Positions 9,442 to 19,022 of a DNA stretch of 57,959 bases are shown here, one piece after another. How positions within the stretch are numbered: the stretch's first letter is position 1; each line of letters starts with the position of its first letter. The stretch comes from an uncultured Bacteroidales bacterium (GTDB lineage Bacteria; Bacteroidota; Bacteroidia; Bacteroidales; UBA4417): the NCBI GenBank assembly GCA_903913645.1, contig CAIWMA010000313.1:1-57959 (forward strand). Reading direction: 5' to 3'. The notes beneath the pieces are model-generated. The model was not told the origin of the DNA, did not search any database, and saw nothing but the letters and a program-made list of their open reading frames with translations. A program made the translations under genes and the position numbers.

Positions 9442-12400
9442 CTAAGGATGAATGGCAATTTCTGTTATGATTAAATCATCCAGAACAAAATCAGTTTCCT
9501 TATCATTAAGTTTTTCAATACCAATCCACGAATTGCCGGTTTCAGCTGCCATAAAAGTAAAAGTGCTAGTTGCTGGCGTATTAACGCTATTTAAACAAAC
9601 TGACATTTTTTTTGCAGTTCCGTCTCCAATTACAAGCGCATAATCTGAACCGCTGGCTTCATATTTAAAAGAAACCGTATAGGTTCTTCCAGCAGCAAAA
9701 CGGATGGTCTGAGGCAAGGTCTGCAGCAACAAACCAACTGGTTCACCATGCGCTTTCAGCGACCAATTTCCATTAATTACATCGTCGACAGGCTTTCCAT
9801 TCCATCCTTTTTGGGTAAAAGGTGCATGAAGTTCCGAAAGATGAGTACGCGGATCATTAACTCCTCCTGCTGGTCCTTTAACAAACGGATACAAACCATC
9901 TGTCTTATTTTCGAAATCCTCCATAAAAAACACGCTATCAGGTTTTGATGGCCGGGTTGTACGTGCAATCCGAATATCATCAAAAACAACAGTTGATGAT
10001 CCCGCTTCGGCACGCAGAAACAAGTTTGCCGTTGCTTGTCCTTCAGGAATATTGAAAAATACATACATCCGCTGCATATTTGTATCTCTCTTTGAATCAG
10101 CTGCTATATAATTTTTCCATAAAGAATTATCTGCATAAACCATTACTTCAGGTCCACCATAATTGCCGACTCCAAGGTAAGCTTTTCGACCTCCACCAGT
10201 TGAAACATATACAGACGCATAATAATTCCCAGGCACAAGAGAATTAATTGTCTGGCTTACAGTAACTGGTGTATTTCCAGCTATAACAAGCTCATATTGT
10301 CCTGGTTTATTGCGCTTTACAGAAGCTCCTGTTCCATCCACATTCCAGCTTCTGAGATCGCCATTATCAAACCCGGGATCGTTAACCGGAGTTCCTTCAC
10401 CCCAAATCATGACAGGTTTCTGGGGTGCTTTCTTTTTGTAAAGAACATATGGTTTACTGGCATCAGCCGAAATGGATATACTCCCATTTGTAACTTTCAG
10501 GCTTTGCACAAATTGCCGGCCCTGATCGGTAAGCATATAGAGTTCAATGGTTTTCAGGTTTTTCCAGCCCGCGGGTAATTCCCAGGATGTAGTCCCGCCT
10601 TGTTGGTTCCAATGGTATAATTTATCTTCCGAGAGCGGATTCCAGGGCAACAAATAAGTATCTCCAGCTAAAATAGTTTTATCATTTTTAGTGATAATAT
10701 GTGTCCCGTTTATGAGGTTCGACTTTACATTTCCACTAAAACTGATTTCAGTTTCACTCCATTTTAAAATCGGGAAATGTTGAAGGTATTTTGTTGGAAG
10801 ATCCGTTTGAAATGTCATCCATATACAGCTATCGTAATCATTTCGGCCTTGCCATCCTTCGTAATCCTTCATTTCGGCTCCGCCAAGCAGCGGATTTCGT
10901 CCAATCCAAGTGTCTTTCTGATGGTTGCGTATAAAACGGGCAATCTGGCTGCCATATCCTTTTAAATCATCACCACCATAATTATAATCAACCGCCCAGT
11001 GGTTCCAAACTGCATCATACTCATGATCCTGGGGGAATTCGGTGGCCATAGTTAATCCTAACGAATGAATTTCACGCGCTGCTTTACGGCTATCCCAACT
11101 TCCTTTTGCATACCAAACATCTACATAAATAAACTGCAAATCGGGAACCTGATCTTTCAGTGATTTGAACCGCATCATCCGGTTGTTGGAGGTTGCATCG
11201 TATCGTTTATTTATGAAATAGGATGCATCCAGCCAATCCCATCCGGGTTTGGATTTATTTACCAGCGAATCGCTGAAAGCAACTGCTTCGGGATAGGATT
11301 CCGTTCCATTAACATGCACTCCCATGAAGGCATTGTATTTAAGTGCCTGTTTGCAAAGCAGCTCCATATCTTTGGCCCCGCCCTGCCGTTTGCCAATATC
11401 TCCATAATCAGGATGTTTGGAATCATGGCCTTCGGAACCATACCCTTTCAAAATTACAAACTGACCAAGTCCGTCCGTGTTCAGGTAAATCCTTTTTGTT
11501 TCGTCAAGTGTTTTTGTAAACGGATTGGTAGCCTGGCTGGCAAAATTCATTGGAATTCGTTGCACTACAAGATCCGGAATCTTTTCACATCCCTGAGGGT
11601 TGTTCATAATACTTCTATAGGCTATAGCACCATCCTGCCAGTCAATAGTGTTATCATCATTGGCATCACTTGTTATCACAACTTTGGCCGAAGGCAAAGG
11701 ATCGGTTGAAGTCATGCCTTGCGCACGGTAAATCCAGGAACCGCTCCAGATGCCGGTTCTAAAATACCCGTTTTTTTGAACGGTTTGTTTTTGGATCCGG
11801 CTGTTATCTGATTTTTCAGTTACCGAATTGCTCCAGATACTTGCAGCAAGTTGTGCTGTATTAACAATTCCATATAAAAAATCTTTGGGAATGCTGTCGA
11901 TGATCAAAGTGCTGTAAAGCGGGATAAAAACATCGCCACTGCCTTTTATGGCAGTATACATTTTTGAACCGGCGAATGTTGCTCCAGGTTGGGAGCTTCG
12001 AACAGAAAGTAGATTCTGATCCGGTATTTCGAAGGTACTTACTCTGAATGTTCCAGTTTCAGCAATATGGGTAACATTGAATTCGACAATATTATTAATA
12101 ACTGCGATATGTATTTTAACAATCACCTTAATCTCTGCAATATCGAGTTGATAATCGGCGGAATTCCGGGTAGTAGAGCAGGAAACTACAGGAGTATACA
12201 GATTACCATTTATTTTTACCTGTGTGAGCTTATCTTCCTGCCCAAAAAATGCATTGCCATCTGCAATCCAGCGGTATTCAATAATTGCAGGAAAGCTTTT
12301 ATCAAGAGTTACTTTAAGTATTTTCGATTGAATACTAAGGACTTCATTTACCGTACGAGCAAATCCAATATTTCCGGCTAATGATAAATGCCAGGTAAAT

Positions 12401-12450
12401 AATATAATCATCATCAAAGCCAAGACTACGGGTGGTTGTTTTATTTTCAT
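9442..12450 (-). CDS. GH101 endo-alpha-N-acetylgalactosaminidase
   Basis: A 1002-residue secreted enzyme matching GH101, which releases the core-1 disaccharide Gal-beta-1,3-GalNAc from Ser/Thr of mucin-type O-glycoproteins. After a signal peptide comes a beta-sandwich, then the catalytic barrel: LNTDGLGQFVILKGYGSEGH (about 323-342), LQFIYVDVWYAKGSWDSR (438-455) and LTMATEFPQDHEYDAVWNHW (466-485). By family analogy Asp444 is the likely nucleophile and Glu471 the acid/base; both are assignments by eye. Two C-terminal galactose-binding-like modules follow (about 690-830 and 840-1000, ending VLDDLIITE). No lipobox is seen. It lies between the GH123-like gene and susC, all on one strand. Confidence 0.85.
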   Translation of the reverse strand: MKIKQPPVVLALMMIILFTWHLSLAGNIGFARTVNEVLSIQSKILKVTLDKSFPAIIEYRWIADGNAFFGQEDKLTQVKINGNLYTPVVSCSTTRNSADYQLDIAEIKVIVKIHIAVINNIVEFNVTHIAETGTFRVSTFEIPDQNLLSVRSSQPGATFAGSKMYTAIKGSGDVFIPLYSTLIIDSIPKDFLYGIVNTAQLAASIWSNSVTEKSDNSRIQKQTVQKNGYFRTGIWSGSWIYRAQGMTSTDPLPSAKVVITSDANDDNTIDWQDGAIAYRSIMNNPQGCEKIPDLVVQRIPMNFASQATNPFTKTLDETKRIYLNTDGLGQFVILKGYGSEGHDSKHPDYGDIGKRQGGAKDMELLCKQALKYNAFMGVHVNGTESYPEAVAFSDSLVNKSKPGWDWLDASYFINKRYDATSNNRMMRFKSLKDQVPDLQFIYVDVWYAKGSWDSRKAAREIHSLGLTMATEFPQDHEYDAVWNHWAVDYNYGGDDLKGYGSQIARFIRNHQKDTWIGRNPLLGGAEMKDYEGWQGRNDYDSCIWMTFQTDLPTKYLQHFPILKWSETEISFSGNVKSNLINGTHIITKNDKTILAGDTYLLPWNPLSEDKLYHWNQQGGTTSWELPAGWKNLKTIELYMLTDQGRQFVQSLKVTNGSISISADASKPYVLYKKKAPQKPVMIWGEGTPVNDPGFDNGDLRSWNVDGTGASVKRNKPGQYELVIAGNTPVTVSQTINSLVPGNYYASVYVSTGGGRKAYLGVGNYGGPEVMVYADNSLWKNYIAADSKRDTNMQRMYVFFNIPEGQATANLFLRAEAGSSTVVFDDIRIARTTRPSKPDSVFFMEDFENKTDGLYPFVKGPAGGVNDPRTHLSELHAPFTQKGWNGKPVDDVINGNWSLKAHGEPVGLLLQTLPQTIRFAAGRTYTVSFKYEASGSDYALVIGDGTAKKMSVCLNSVNTPATSTFTFMAAETGNSWIGIEKLNDKETDFVLDDLIITEIAIHP

Positions 12451-12464
12451 CTCAATATTGATAA

Positions 12465-12487
12465 TTTAACACAAAGCCGCTAAGTTG
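12465..12487 (-). repeat. degenerate copy of an intergenic CTTAG-TTTGTG motif
   Basis: Read on the minus strand, this spacer gives a CTTAGCGGCTTTGTG string. It resembles the tandem TTAGTGC-TTTGTG elements at 22403-22440. Similar CTTAGTGNCTTTGTGG strings recur between genes in Bacteroidota from memory. The role is unknown and the match is imperfect. Confidence 0.3.
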
Positions 12488-12546
12488 CAGCGGAATGAGC
12501 AATAGAATATTATAAACCACTAATTGATTTGCCTAGGTATCAAATG

Positions 12547-12568
12547 TTCTTCATTTGAGAATGAAGAA
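12547..12568 (-). terminator. hairpin after the GH123-like gene
   Basis: Perfect 9-bp stem TTCTTCATT / AATGAAGAA with the tetraloop TGAG at 12547-12568. It lies 43 nt past the stop of the DUF6067 gene and before the GH101 start. There is no strong T-tract on the minus strand, so it may be an attenuator or an mRNA processing or stability element rather than a full terminator. Confidence 0.45.
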
Positions 12569-12610
12569 TAATGAACTAATAAAACTAAATTCAGACAATT
12601 CTGAAGTAGT

Positions 12611-15600
12611 CTATTTCTCTTCCAGAATAAACATCCAGCCTTTGCCTGGTTCCACAGGTATTTTCTGATCAGGACTGAAGGTGGCAGCAGACTGGAAATC
12701 CTTGGCTTCGATGGCAGTCAATTTTGCTTTTTCAGGCGAAATTCCCAAAGCCGTCCAGTCTATCAGCAGTTTAACATTCGTTTTCTCCTTATCCCAGCTT
12801 GCGATTGATATGAGCGACTTTTTATCTTTCTTATAAACTGTGCAAATCACATTCGGATTATCAGTTTTAACAGGACAATTAGGCACCCAATAACCAATCA
12901 TATGGCTTCCCTGGATTCCAAAGTTATCCATTATTTTCCAAACCGAAGTAGGGTCGCCGGCCCATGGCAAACGGGCTGTCATGCCAAATATCATTCCGCG
13001 CCATGCATTTCCACCATCCTGCAGCATTTCACCCATCAAACCATATGGAATTCCCGAAATTTCGGTAAGCCAATAATCGGGTTCGGAATCATAATTAAAA
13101 TATTCGCCAAACCATAATCGGTTTATATAAGGAAAATGCTCAAGATAAAGGTTTGTGCTGCTGGCAAATCCATCACGGACATTATATTGGTTGGCTGAAT
13201 GAAGGTCGATAATTGCACCCTGGCGATTGCGATCCAGCACTTTCCTTACCCGTTTCATAGTGGTGCGGTCGAAAGCAACATCATCAATGTAAATTCCGTC
13301 AATCCCTTCGTTAATTGCCAGCCAGTTTAAGCCTTCCACATAAAAATTGTGCCAGCGTGAAACACCGCTGTTTACAATCGCGGCATCTTTTAGTTCGGGA
13401 ACAAACCAGGCGGCAATGTAGTTGGTATCAAGATGTTCCTGTAACCATGAAAAGCCATTTCCTTTGCCATGCGAAAGAACTTCATCGCCCAAACTCCGAA
13501 GCATAAACATTTCGGGCGCTTTATTTGTGAGTTCACGAACGGTATAGTAAATCTTAACTTTCAGGTCTTTGGAATGGCCTTCGTCAATGTATTTCTTCAT
13601 TTCTGCCGGACGAAGGAAAGGGTAATTGATGAACGGATTTATAGCATTGGCATGATGCACATTTACAGTATTGGCACCGGTTTTCACAATTTCATCGATG
13701 GGTTTGAATGAATGATAAAAGCGTGTATTCCATTGCCAGTCAGTATTTATCGGCCTGAACGGCGTTACCAGCAACCTGAAATTAAAATGCAATTCTTCAT
13801 ATTTATGCAGGTTCCTTTTTCCTGAAAATGCTTCAACCAGGTAAACATCAAAAACTTTCGAAGCACTAAAACCACCATTTCCATTGTTATACCATGATGG
13901 AGGCATATTTAATGGCTTACTCAGGTAGAAATTGGTATTTAATGGCCTCACATAATTCTCATCTTTCAAACTGGTTTGAATTCCTGCATTCACTTTACCT
14001 ACCCAAAGTGCATCCTGGTTCTTTTGCTGATCCCATTTCCAATCCAGGTTTTCAAGGCGTTTCCCGCCATGAATTCCCAATCCCATCATCATTTCTGCAA
14101 CTTCGTTACGAAATGGTATTTCCAACTTCATATCATTTACTTCGACATCATTTTTTGCAATAAGAGTTACCTGGTATTCAATGCAGCCGTCAAATTCAGC
14201 CTGCGCAGTAAGCAACATGTTGAAATCGCCTGATTCAGCTTCAGAAGTCCAGGTAACAGCACCTTCCGCTTTCTTGGTAAAGGCAAAACTGGTCGGTACA
14301 AATTTTTGTTTGGAATTATCCGGATTCACAACGCTAAACTGAATATGCCCTTTCAACATTTCGAGCGGTTTATCCGTAAGTTTTGTCATTTCTACATCGA
14401 AGAAACTCTGAATTGAAGAAGGAAATCCTAAATCATTTACGGTAATCGTCCTGCCAAGTAACCCGATGGTTCTGTCGGTGACAGTCATGGCTGTATAAGG
14501 AGGAACAATTCCATCATCAAATGCCAGCTTAGAGTTCAACCATTTCAGCCGCGAAAGATTTGAAGGATCATCGACACCTCCGTTTGCAATCAATTTATTC
14601 GCAATTGTGAGTATGAGCTTAAAAGTCTGAGGTTTTTCATTTCCTGCAGTTAAGGTTACATCAGATGTATATTGACCTGGGACAGCATCTACAGGAATCT
14701 GTAGGCCGCACCAGAATGCCTGAACTTTATCCTGCTGAACAGAACAATTCTTCTCAAAATAATTGCCTTCCGAATCAAACCCTTCGGTATTGAAACAGGT
14801 GAAATTTTCGGATTTGATGGTATTCTGAGCATTTTTCAGGTCCGAAAACTTAATTTCGACATGCTGATATGGTTTTGAATATGCCCACACTCCAGCCTGG
14901 AAAGTGTAATATTCGCCTTTTTGAACCGTATCGTTCAGATTTATTTTTGCTCCCTTCAAGGCCCAACGCTGTGGAATATTATCTGTCATCCGGATTGAAT
15001 ATTCCCTGTATTCAGGAAAAACAAGAAATGGTGCGCCCGGATTTTTTTTCAGTAATGAAGCAATTTCTGTTTTCGAAGCGATTACTTCCATGGGGTAGAA
15101 CGAATTAAATACATCAATCGACTGAATTTCAGTAGCAGTAACCTGTTTGTATTTTGCTTTTTGTGCTGAAAGCATTTGATTTCCAGTAAATTTATATTTT
15201 GCAGCCCATGATTTTTCTGCAAGATTGATTGGCTCGTTGTATTTAACCTTCGGGTAATTGCCCTTGCTCATAACATGCGGCATGTAATAGAAATAGTAAG
15301 TTCCTGCATTGAGAGCCTGGAAAATCACTTCGCCAAACTCAGGGTTAATGTTTACGCGATAAACATTATTAACGCGTTTACCGGTTTCAGCGTTAACCAC
15401 TATAACATCGATATTTTCAGGATGGTGGTCGCGCCGGCGCCAGTCGATATGAGCTAAAAGGGCATCAGACTTAGTTTTTACCTGGATAACCGCCCGGTGA
15501 TTGCCTAACGTATCAACATTCCATGTGCCGGTTGAATACGTCAATACCTGTGCTTCGGCAAATTGGCTCAGAAATATCCATGCTAAAGCAATAAAAAAAT

Positions 15601-15619
15601 AAACGCCTAAGTTTTTCAT
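12611..15619 (-). CDS. DUF6067 / GH123-like secreted glycosidase-type protein
   Basis: A 1002-residue secreted protein with a signal peptide ending QFAEAQ. N-terminal beta domains (about 25-350) precede a large glycosidase-like barrel. Visible features are DWQWNTRFYHSFKPIDEI (about 625), INEGIDGIYIDDVAFDRTTM (about 770), the LDRNRQGAIIDLHSANQY strand and WLTEISGIPYGLMGEMLQDG. The layout matches DUF6067 proteins annotated as GH123-type domain proteins. The paired Asp in YIDDVAFD is a candidate catalytic site but is not proven. Its place among GH101 and GH31 genes suggests a role on GalNAc-containing glycans. Activity is uncertain. Confidence 0.68.
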   Translation of the reverse strand: MKNLGVYFFIALAWIFLSQFAEAQVLTYSTGTWNVDTLGNHRAVIQVKTKSDALLAHIDWRRRDHHPENIDVIVVNAETGKRVNNVYRVNINPEFGEVIFQALNAGTYYFYYMPHVMSKGNYPKVKYNEPINLAEKSWAAKYKFTGNQMLSAQKAKYKQVTATEIQSIDVFNSFYPMEVIASKTEIASLLKKNPGAPFLVFPEYREYSIRMTDNIPQRWALKGAKINLNDTVQKGEYYTFQAGVWAYSKPYQHVEIKFSDLKNAQNTIKSENFTCFNTEGFDSEGNYFEKNCSVQQDKVQAFWCGLQIPVDAVPGQYTSDVTLTAGNEKPQTFKLILTIANKLIANGGVDDPSNLSRLKWLNSKLAFDDGIVPPYTAMTVTDRTIGLLGRTITVNDLGFPSSIQSFFDVEMTKLTDKPLEMLKGHIQFSVVNPDNSKQKFVPTSFAFTKKAEGAVTWTSEAESGDFNMLLTAQAEFDGCIEYQVTLIAKNDVEVNDMKLEIPFRNEVAEMMMGLGIHGGKRLENLDWKWDQQKNQDALWVGKVNAGIQTSLKDENYVRPLNTNFYLSKPLNMPPSWYNNGNGGFSASKVFDVYLVEAFSGKRNLHKYEELHFNFRLLVTPFRPINTDWQWNTRFYHSFKPIDEIVKTGANTVNVHHANAINPFINYPFLRPAEMKKYIDEGHSKDLKVKIYYTVRELTNKAPEMFMLRSLGDEVLSHGKGNGFSWLQEHLDTNYIAAWFVPELKDAAIVNSGVSRWHNFYVEGLNWLAINEGIDGIYIDDVAFDRTTMKRVRKVLDRNRQGAIIDLHSANQYNVRDGFASSTNLYLEHFPYINRLWFGEYFNYDSEPDYWLTEISGIPYGLMGEMLQDGGNAWRGMIFGMTARLPWAGDPTSVWKIMDNFGIQGSHMIGYWVPNCPVKTDNPNVICTVYKKDKKSLISIASWDKEKTNVKLLIDWTALGISPEKAKLTAIEAKDFQSAATFSPDQKIPVEPGKGWMFILEEK

Positions 15620-15746
15620 ATTTGTTTGTTATTGGGCAAATGAACACATTATGTTTATTGTGATTTCTTTCAAAAATACTAAACTTTCATTAAAAATCAT
15701 CAGGATGAACTCAGTCATTCCGTGCGAATCTGAATATCATCAGCTT

Positions 15747-18700
15747 TTAAAAATCAAAAATTGATGATAGCTTTATCAATAATGACAAGTCACTTTGAAC
15801 TTCTACAGGGGCATAAGGATCAGATGTTTGTATTTTATCCTCTTCGTTACCGATAGACACAGCAAGGCCTTTATTTCCGGAAAACATTGCATCGACCCAA
15901 CGGGTACTTTTAGTTGCAGGTTTCAGTTTATCAAGGTTTTCAATCAATGATGAAGCGTTTAATTCGTCGCCGCTTTTACGTAACAACCATGCCGAAAGAA
16001 GATCGGTTGACCCTGAAGGCTTATAGTTTTTAGTTTGGGTATAAGACATCACTTTAGTTTCCAGTAAAGCAACATTTTTCTTATTGCCCTTTGCTTTGAA
16101 GCATAAGGATTCTAGAAAATCGGGTAATCTTTCATCAACATCATACGGTTTGCCAACTCCAAGATTTTCCGGCCACGTTCGTGATTGCGCTATAAATATT
16201 AAAGCTTTCTTATAATTTCTTGCTGAATAGGCTTTCATTGCCACCACCAGGTTCGACTCACGCCACAGATGATAACCGGCGGTTGCTCCTTCATTAGGCA
16301 ATACTTTAAGTTTTGCCAAAAGGCTGACGCAAGCTTCAGCTTCGTCATTTAATGATAATTGCTTAGCCAGGTTGAGTCCGAGATAATAGTTCTGTGGTAG
16401 TTTTCCGAAGAAATTTGCAGCAACTTCTTTTGACTTTATGTAATTTTTCTGTTTTTCGTAAAACTTCGACAACCCCAGGCCTGCACGCCACGCATCAGGT
16501 GCCAGTGAAACAGCCTTCTGTAAATCTTTTTCTGTCGCTTTTGCATCCAATGAACCCAATAATTCAACCCTTGCAAGGTAAAAAGGATAAAAATCGGGCG
16601 TGTCGCCGCATTTCAGGAACAGCGCTTTTGCCTTTTCCGTTTTATTGGTATTCCAATAAATTAATCCAAGATAGTACGCTGGCTTCCAACTTGTTGAATT
16701 TTCCATAGCCCATGTTAGGGGTTCAATAGTTTCCTGTAAATATGGGAATACGAGAGAAGGATCACCGGAGTTTGCTTTTTGTAAAAGCGCAGTTGCCAGC
16801 ACTTTATTACTTGATTTATCTGCAAGCCAAGCACGCCAGTATAGTATTTCCGGTTGATCAGGAGCTAGGTTAAGCAAAGATTCCAAGTCTTTTCCGAGTC
16901 CTAGGTTCAGGTACCAGGCAGCAAGTTCGAGGTAAACTTCGTGCGTAAGTTCGGTGCGAATCATGCCGGTAAAAGCATCTGCCGTTGCTTTCGACGGATT
17001 ATTAAGATATTGCTCAAACCTTATTAAATGGTCAAGTGGATCCAAAGCTTCGAGCTGATCAAGAACTTTGGATGCTTCGTCCCTATTCCCTTCGAGCCTG
17101 GCAAGCGTTGCCAGTAATTCATAAGCCGGAACTTCCAGCGGATTTGTTTCAACGGCCTTTAAAGCATAATCCTTAGCCTGTTTATACTGTTTCTGCAACA
17201 TGAAAAGCTTTGAAATCTCAACATACGAAGCAGCCCTGTATTCAATGGATGCAGATGCAATTGAGAATCCATCGACAGCGTCAGTATATTTCTTCAGTCT
17301 TGCATTTGCAACGCCATAAGCAAAGTTCGCTGCGGGATCATACGTATCTATTGATATTGCTTTAAATGTGTACTTCAGTGCATTTTCAAATTCAGCACTG
17401 CGGATGGATAGGTTAGCCATGGCAGTTAATGCCGGAAGGTAGTTAGGGTCTTTTTCAAGGCATTTAGCATAACTAACAGATGCGTCTTTCCATAAGCGTT
17501 GCTTGTCCCATTCTTTACCCTGAAGGTACAATCCATAAATTGAATTCCAGTCGAAATCGGAAGGCATTTCTACTGGCCGGCTCATTTTTAATTCATTACG
17601 ATCGGAATTGTAAAGGATATTGCCTTCGCCCAGAACAACTTTCAGTTTATCTGCGTTCCCATTAAATTGGATTGAATCGGTAAAAAGCTGCATAGGAACT
17701 AGTGAAACCTGTTTTTCCCAAAGAAGCTTATCATCCTGAAAAACCTTGAGTTTTTCGTTGGTTGCTGCCAAAGGGCAATACCATAAATGGATTTTATCGC
17801 CTTTGGTTTCCAGGTTTAATGAGCCATCTGGTGTTCCATATTTTAGTCCCTTAGTACCTTTTACCGGGAACCAGTATTCAGTCCAGCTGTCGGTGCCACC
17901 AGGAATAAAAGAGCGATGCTTGAAAGGAGTCAGTGTACTATTGGTGGCTTCCTGGTTAAAAAGTCGTCCCGACTGGATTTCAGTGTATTGGCCATCAGTA
18001 TCGGTAAGCAAGTTTTCCCATATCATTCCTTGCCTGGATAAGCCCCATATCCATAGTTTTTTGCCCGGCTTTTCGTCGTACGCTGCATAATGGCCTGTTC
18101 CAAATTCATCATCGTGCCAGTATCCGCCGTAAAATCCAGTGTATTCGCCAAAAACATGGTACGATTTGTAACCTTCGAAATTATTGTTTTCATAAAATGA
18201 AAGATCACGGCCTTCCTTATTGATCGGCCACGGACTGTTGGAACCATCATGCCCCAGATAATATTGGCCCGGATATGCATATTCGAGATTTCCTGCCACT
18301 TTTATCCCTGCATTAGTCCAATGATAATACGATTGCTCTAGACTGGTTGGATTATACCAGAACGACCGGGTTGTGAAATAGGCTTTGTCCTTAGGCATAT
18401 TGATTTCCACACGCCAACGAGTACCTGATGGCAAATCGGTACTTCCGACAAAACAACTTATGCTTCCGTCGGCATTTGGACGAGTCAGGTAATCTACCGG
18501 TGAAGAGCATGATGGAGCATGCCCGATAAGCCCAAAGTTAAATTCCACACCTCCTGAAGTCCAGGCTCCACGCATAGCAACATCGCGAAATTTTACCGCA
18601 TGATTAAAATACAGAAATTCCTTGCCGGTACTTTTCTCAATTGCGCCCCAGACTTTCCCTCCCACCTGGGGTGAAACATAAATTTTAATGTATGGATTTT

Positions 18701-18914
18701 CCATCTCTACCATGTTCCAGTCCATTTTTCTACCCTCTGCTGTGTATCCGTCGAATCGGAAATAAGGATATATCCGGCCCGGTGAAGCAACAGGATTAGG
18801 ATCGGAATAGGGATAGGAATTCAAAGATTGAGGCTTCTCCTGAATAATAGCATTTTGGGCGAAAGCGCCGGCAATTAAAATAAAGAAAATGGAGAAAAGG
18901 AGGTTCTTTTTCAT
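15747..18914 (-). CDS. DUF5107 and TPR-repeat secreted protein
   Basis: A 1055-residue secreted protein (signal peptide to FAQ near residue 20). The N-terminal half resembles DUF5107, a beta-sandwich related to aldose-epimerase and glycosidase-associated folds: YIKIYVSPQVGGKVWGAIEK, EFLYFNHAVKFRDVAMRG, GGVEFNFGLIGHAPSC and SYYHWTNAGIKV. From about residue 480 to 800 there are many TPR helices (YAKCLEKDPNYLPALTAMAN, AVETNPLEVPAYELLATLAR). Family members often sit in glycan-degradation loci; whether they bind sugar or catalyse is not settled. Same strand and close to both neighbouring hydrolase genes. Confidence 0.78.
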   Translation of the reverse strand: MKKNLLFSIFFILIAGAFAQNAIIQEKPQSLNSYPYSDPNPVASPGRIYPYFRFDGYTAEGRKMDWNMVEMENPYIKIYVSPQVGGKVWGAIEKSTGKEFLYFNHAVKFRDVAMRGAWTSGGVEFNFGLIGHAPSCSSPVDYLTRPNADGSISCFVGSTDLPSGTRWRVEINMPKDKAYFTTRSFWYNPTSLEQSYYHWTNAGIKVAGNLEYAYPGQYYLGHDGSNSPWPINKEGRDLSFYENNNFEGYKSYHVFGEYTGFYGGYWHDDEFGTGHYAAYDEKPGKKLWIWGLSRQGMIWENLLTDTDGQYTEIQSGRLFNQEATNSTLTPFKHRSFIPGGTDSWTEYWFPVKGTKGLKYGTPDGSLNLETKGDKIHLWYCPLAATNEKLKVFQDDKLLWEKQVSLVPMQLFTDSIQFNGNADKLKVVLGEGNILYNSDRNELKMSRPVEMPSDFDWNSIYGLYLQGKEWDKQRLWKDASVSYAKCLEKDPNYLPALTAMANLSIRSAEFENALKYTFKAISIDTYDPAANFAYGVANARLKKYTDAVDGFSIASASIEYRAASYVEISKLFMLQKQYKQAKDYALKAVETNPLEVPAYELLATLARLEGNRDEASKVLDQLEALDPLDHLIRFEQYLNNPSKATADAFTGMIRTELTHEVYLELAAWYLNLGLGKDLESLLNLAPDQPEILYWRAWLADKSSNKVLATALLQKANSGDPSLVFPYLQETIEPLTWAMENSTSWKPAYYLGLIYWNTNKTEKAKALFLKCGDTPDFYPFYLARVELLGSLDAKATEKDLQKAVSLAPDAWRAGLGLSKFYEKQKNYIKSKEVAANFFGKLPQNYYLGLNLAKQLSLNDEAEACVSLLAKLKVLPNEGATAGYHLWRESNLVVAMKAYSARNYKKALIFIAQSRTWPENLGVGKPYDVDERLPDFLESLCFKAKGNKKNVALLETKVMSYTQTKNYKPSGSTDLLSAWLLRKSGDELNASSLIENLDKLKPATKSTRWVDAMFSGNKGLAVSIGNEEDKIQTSDPYAPVEVQSDLSLLIKLSSIFDF

Positions 18915-19022
18915 CGCTTATTGCTTTTAAAGGGAATTCAAATTTACAAATCAATTAACTTCTCAATCAATGCATTTATTAGATCAAACAAAGAAATGTT
19001 TTTTTGTACCGGTCAATATTCA

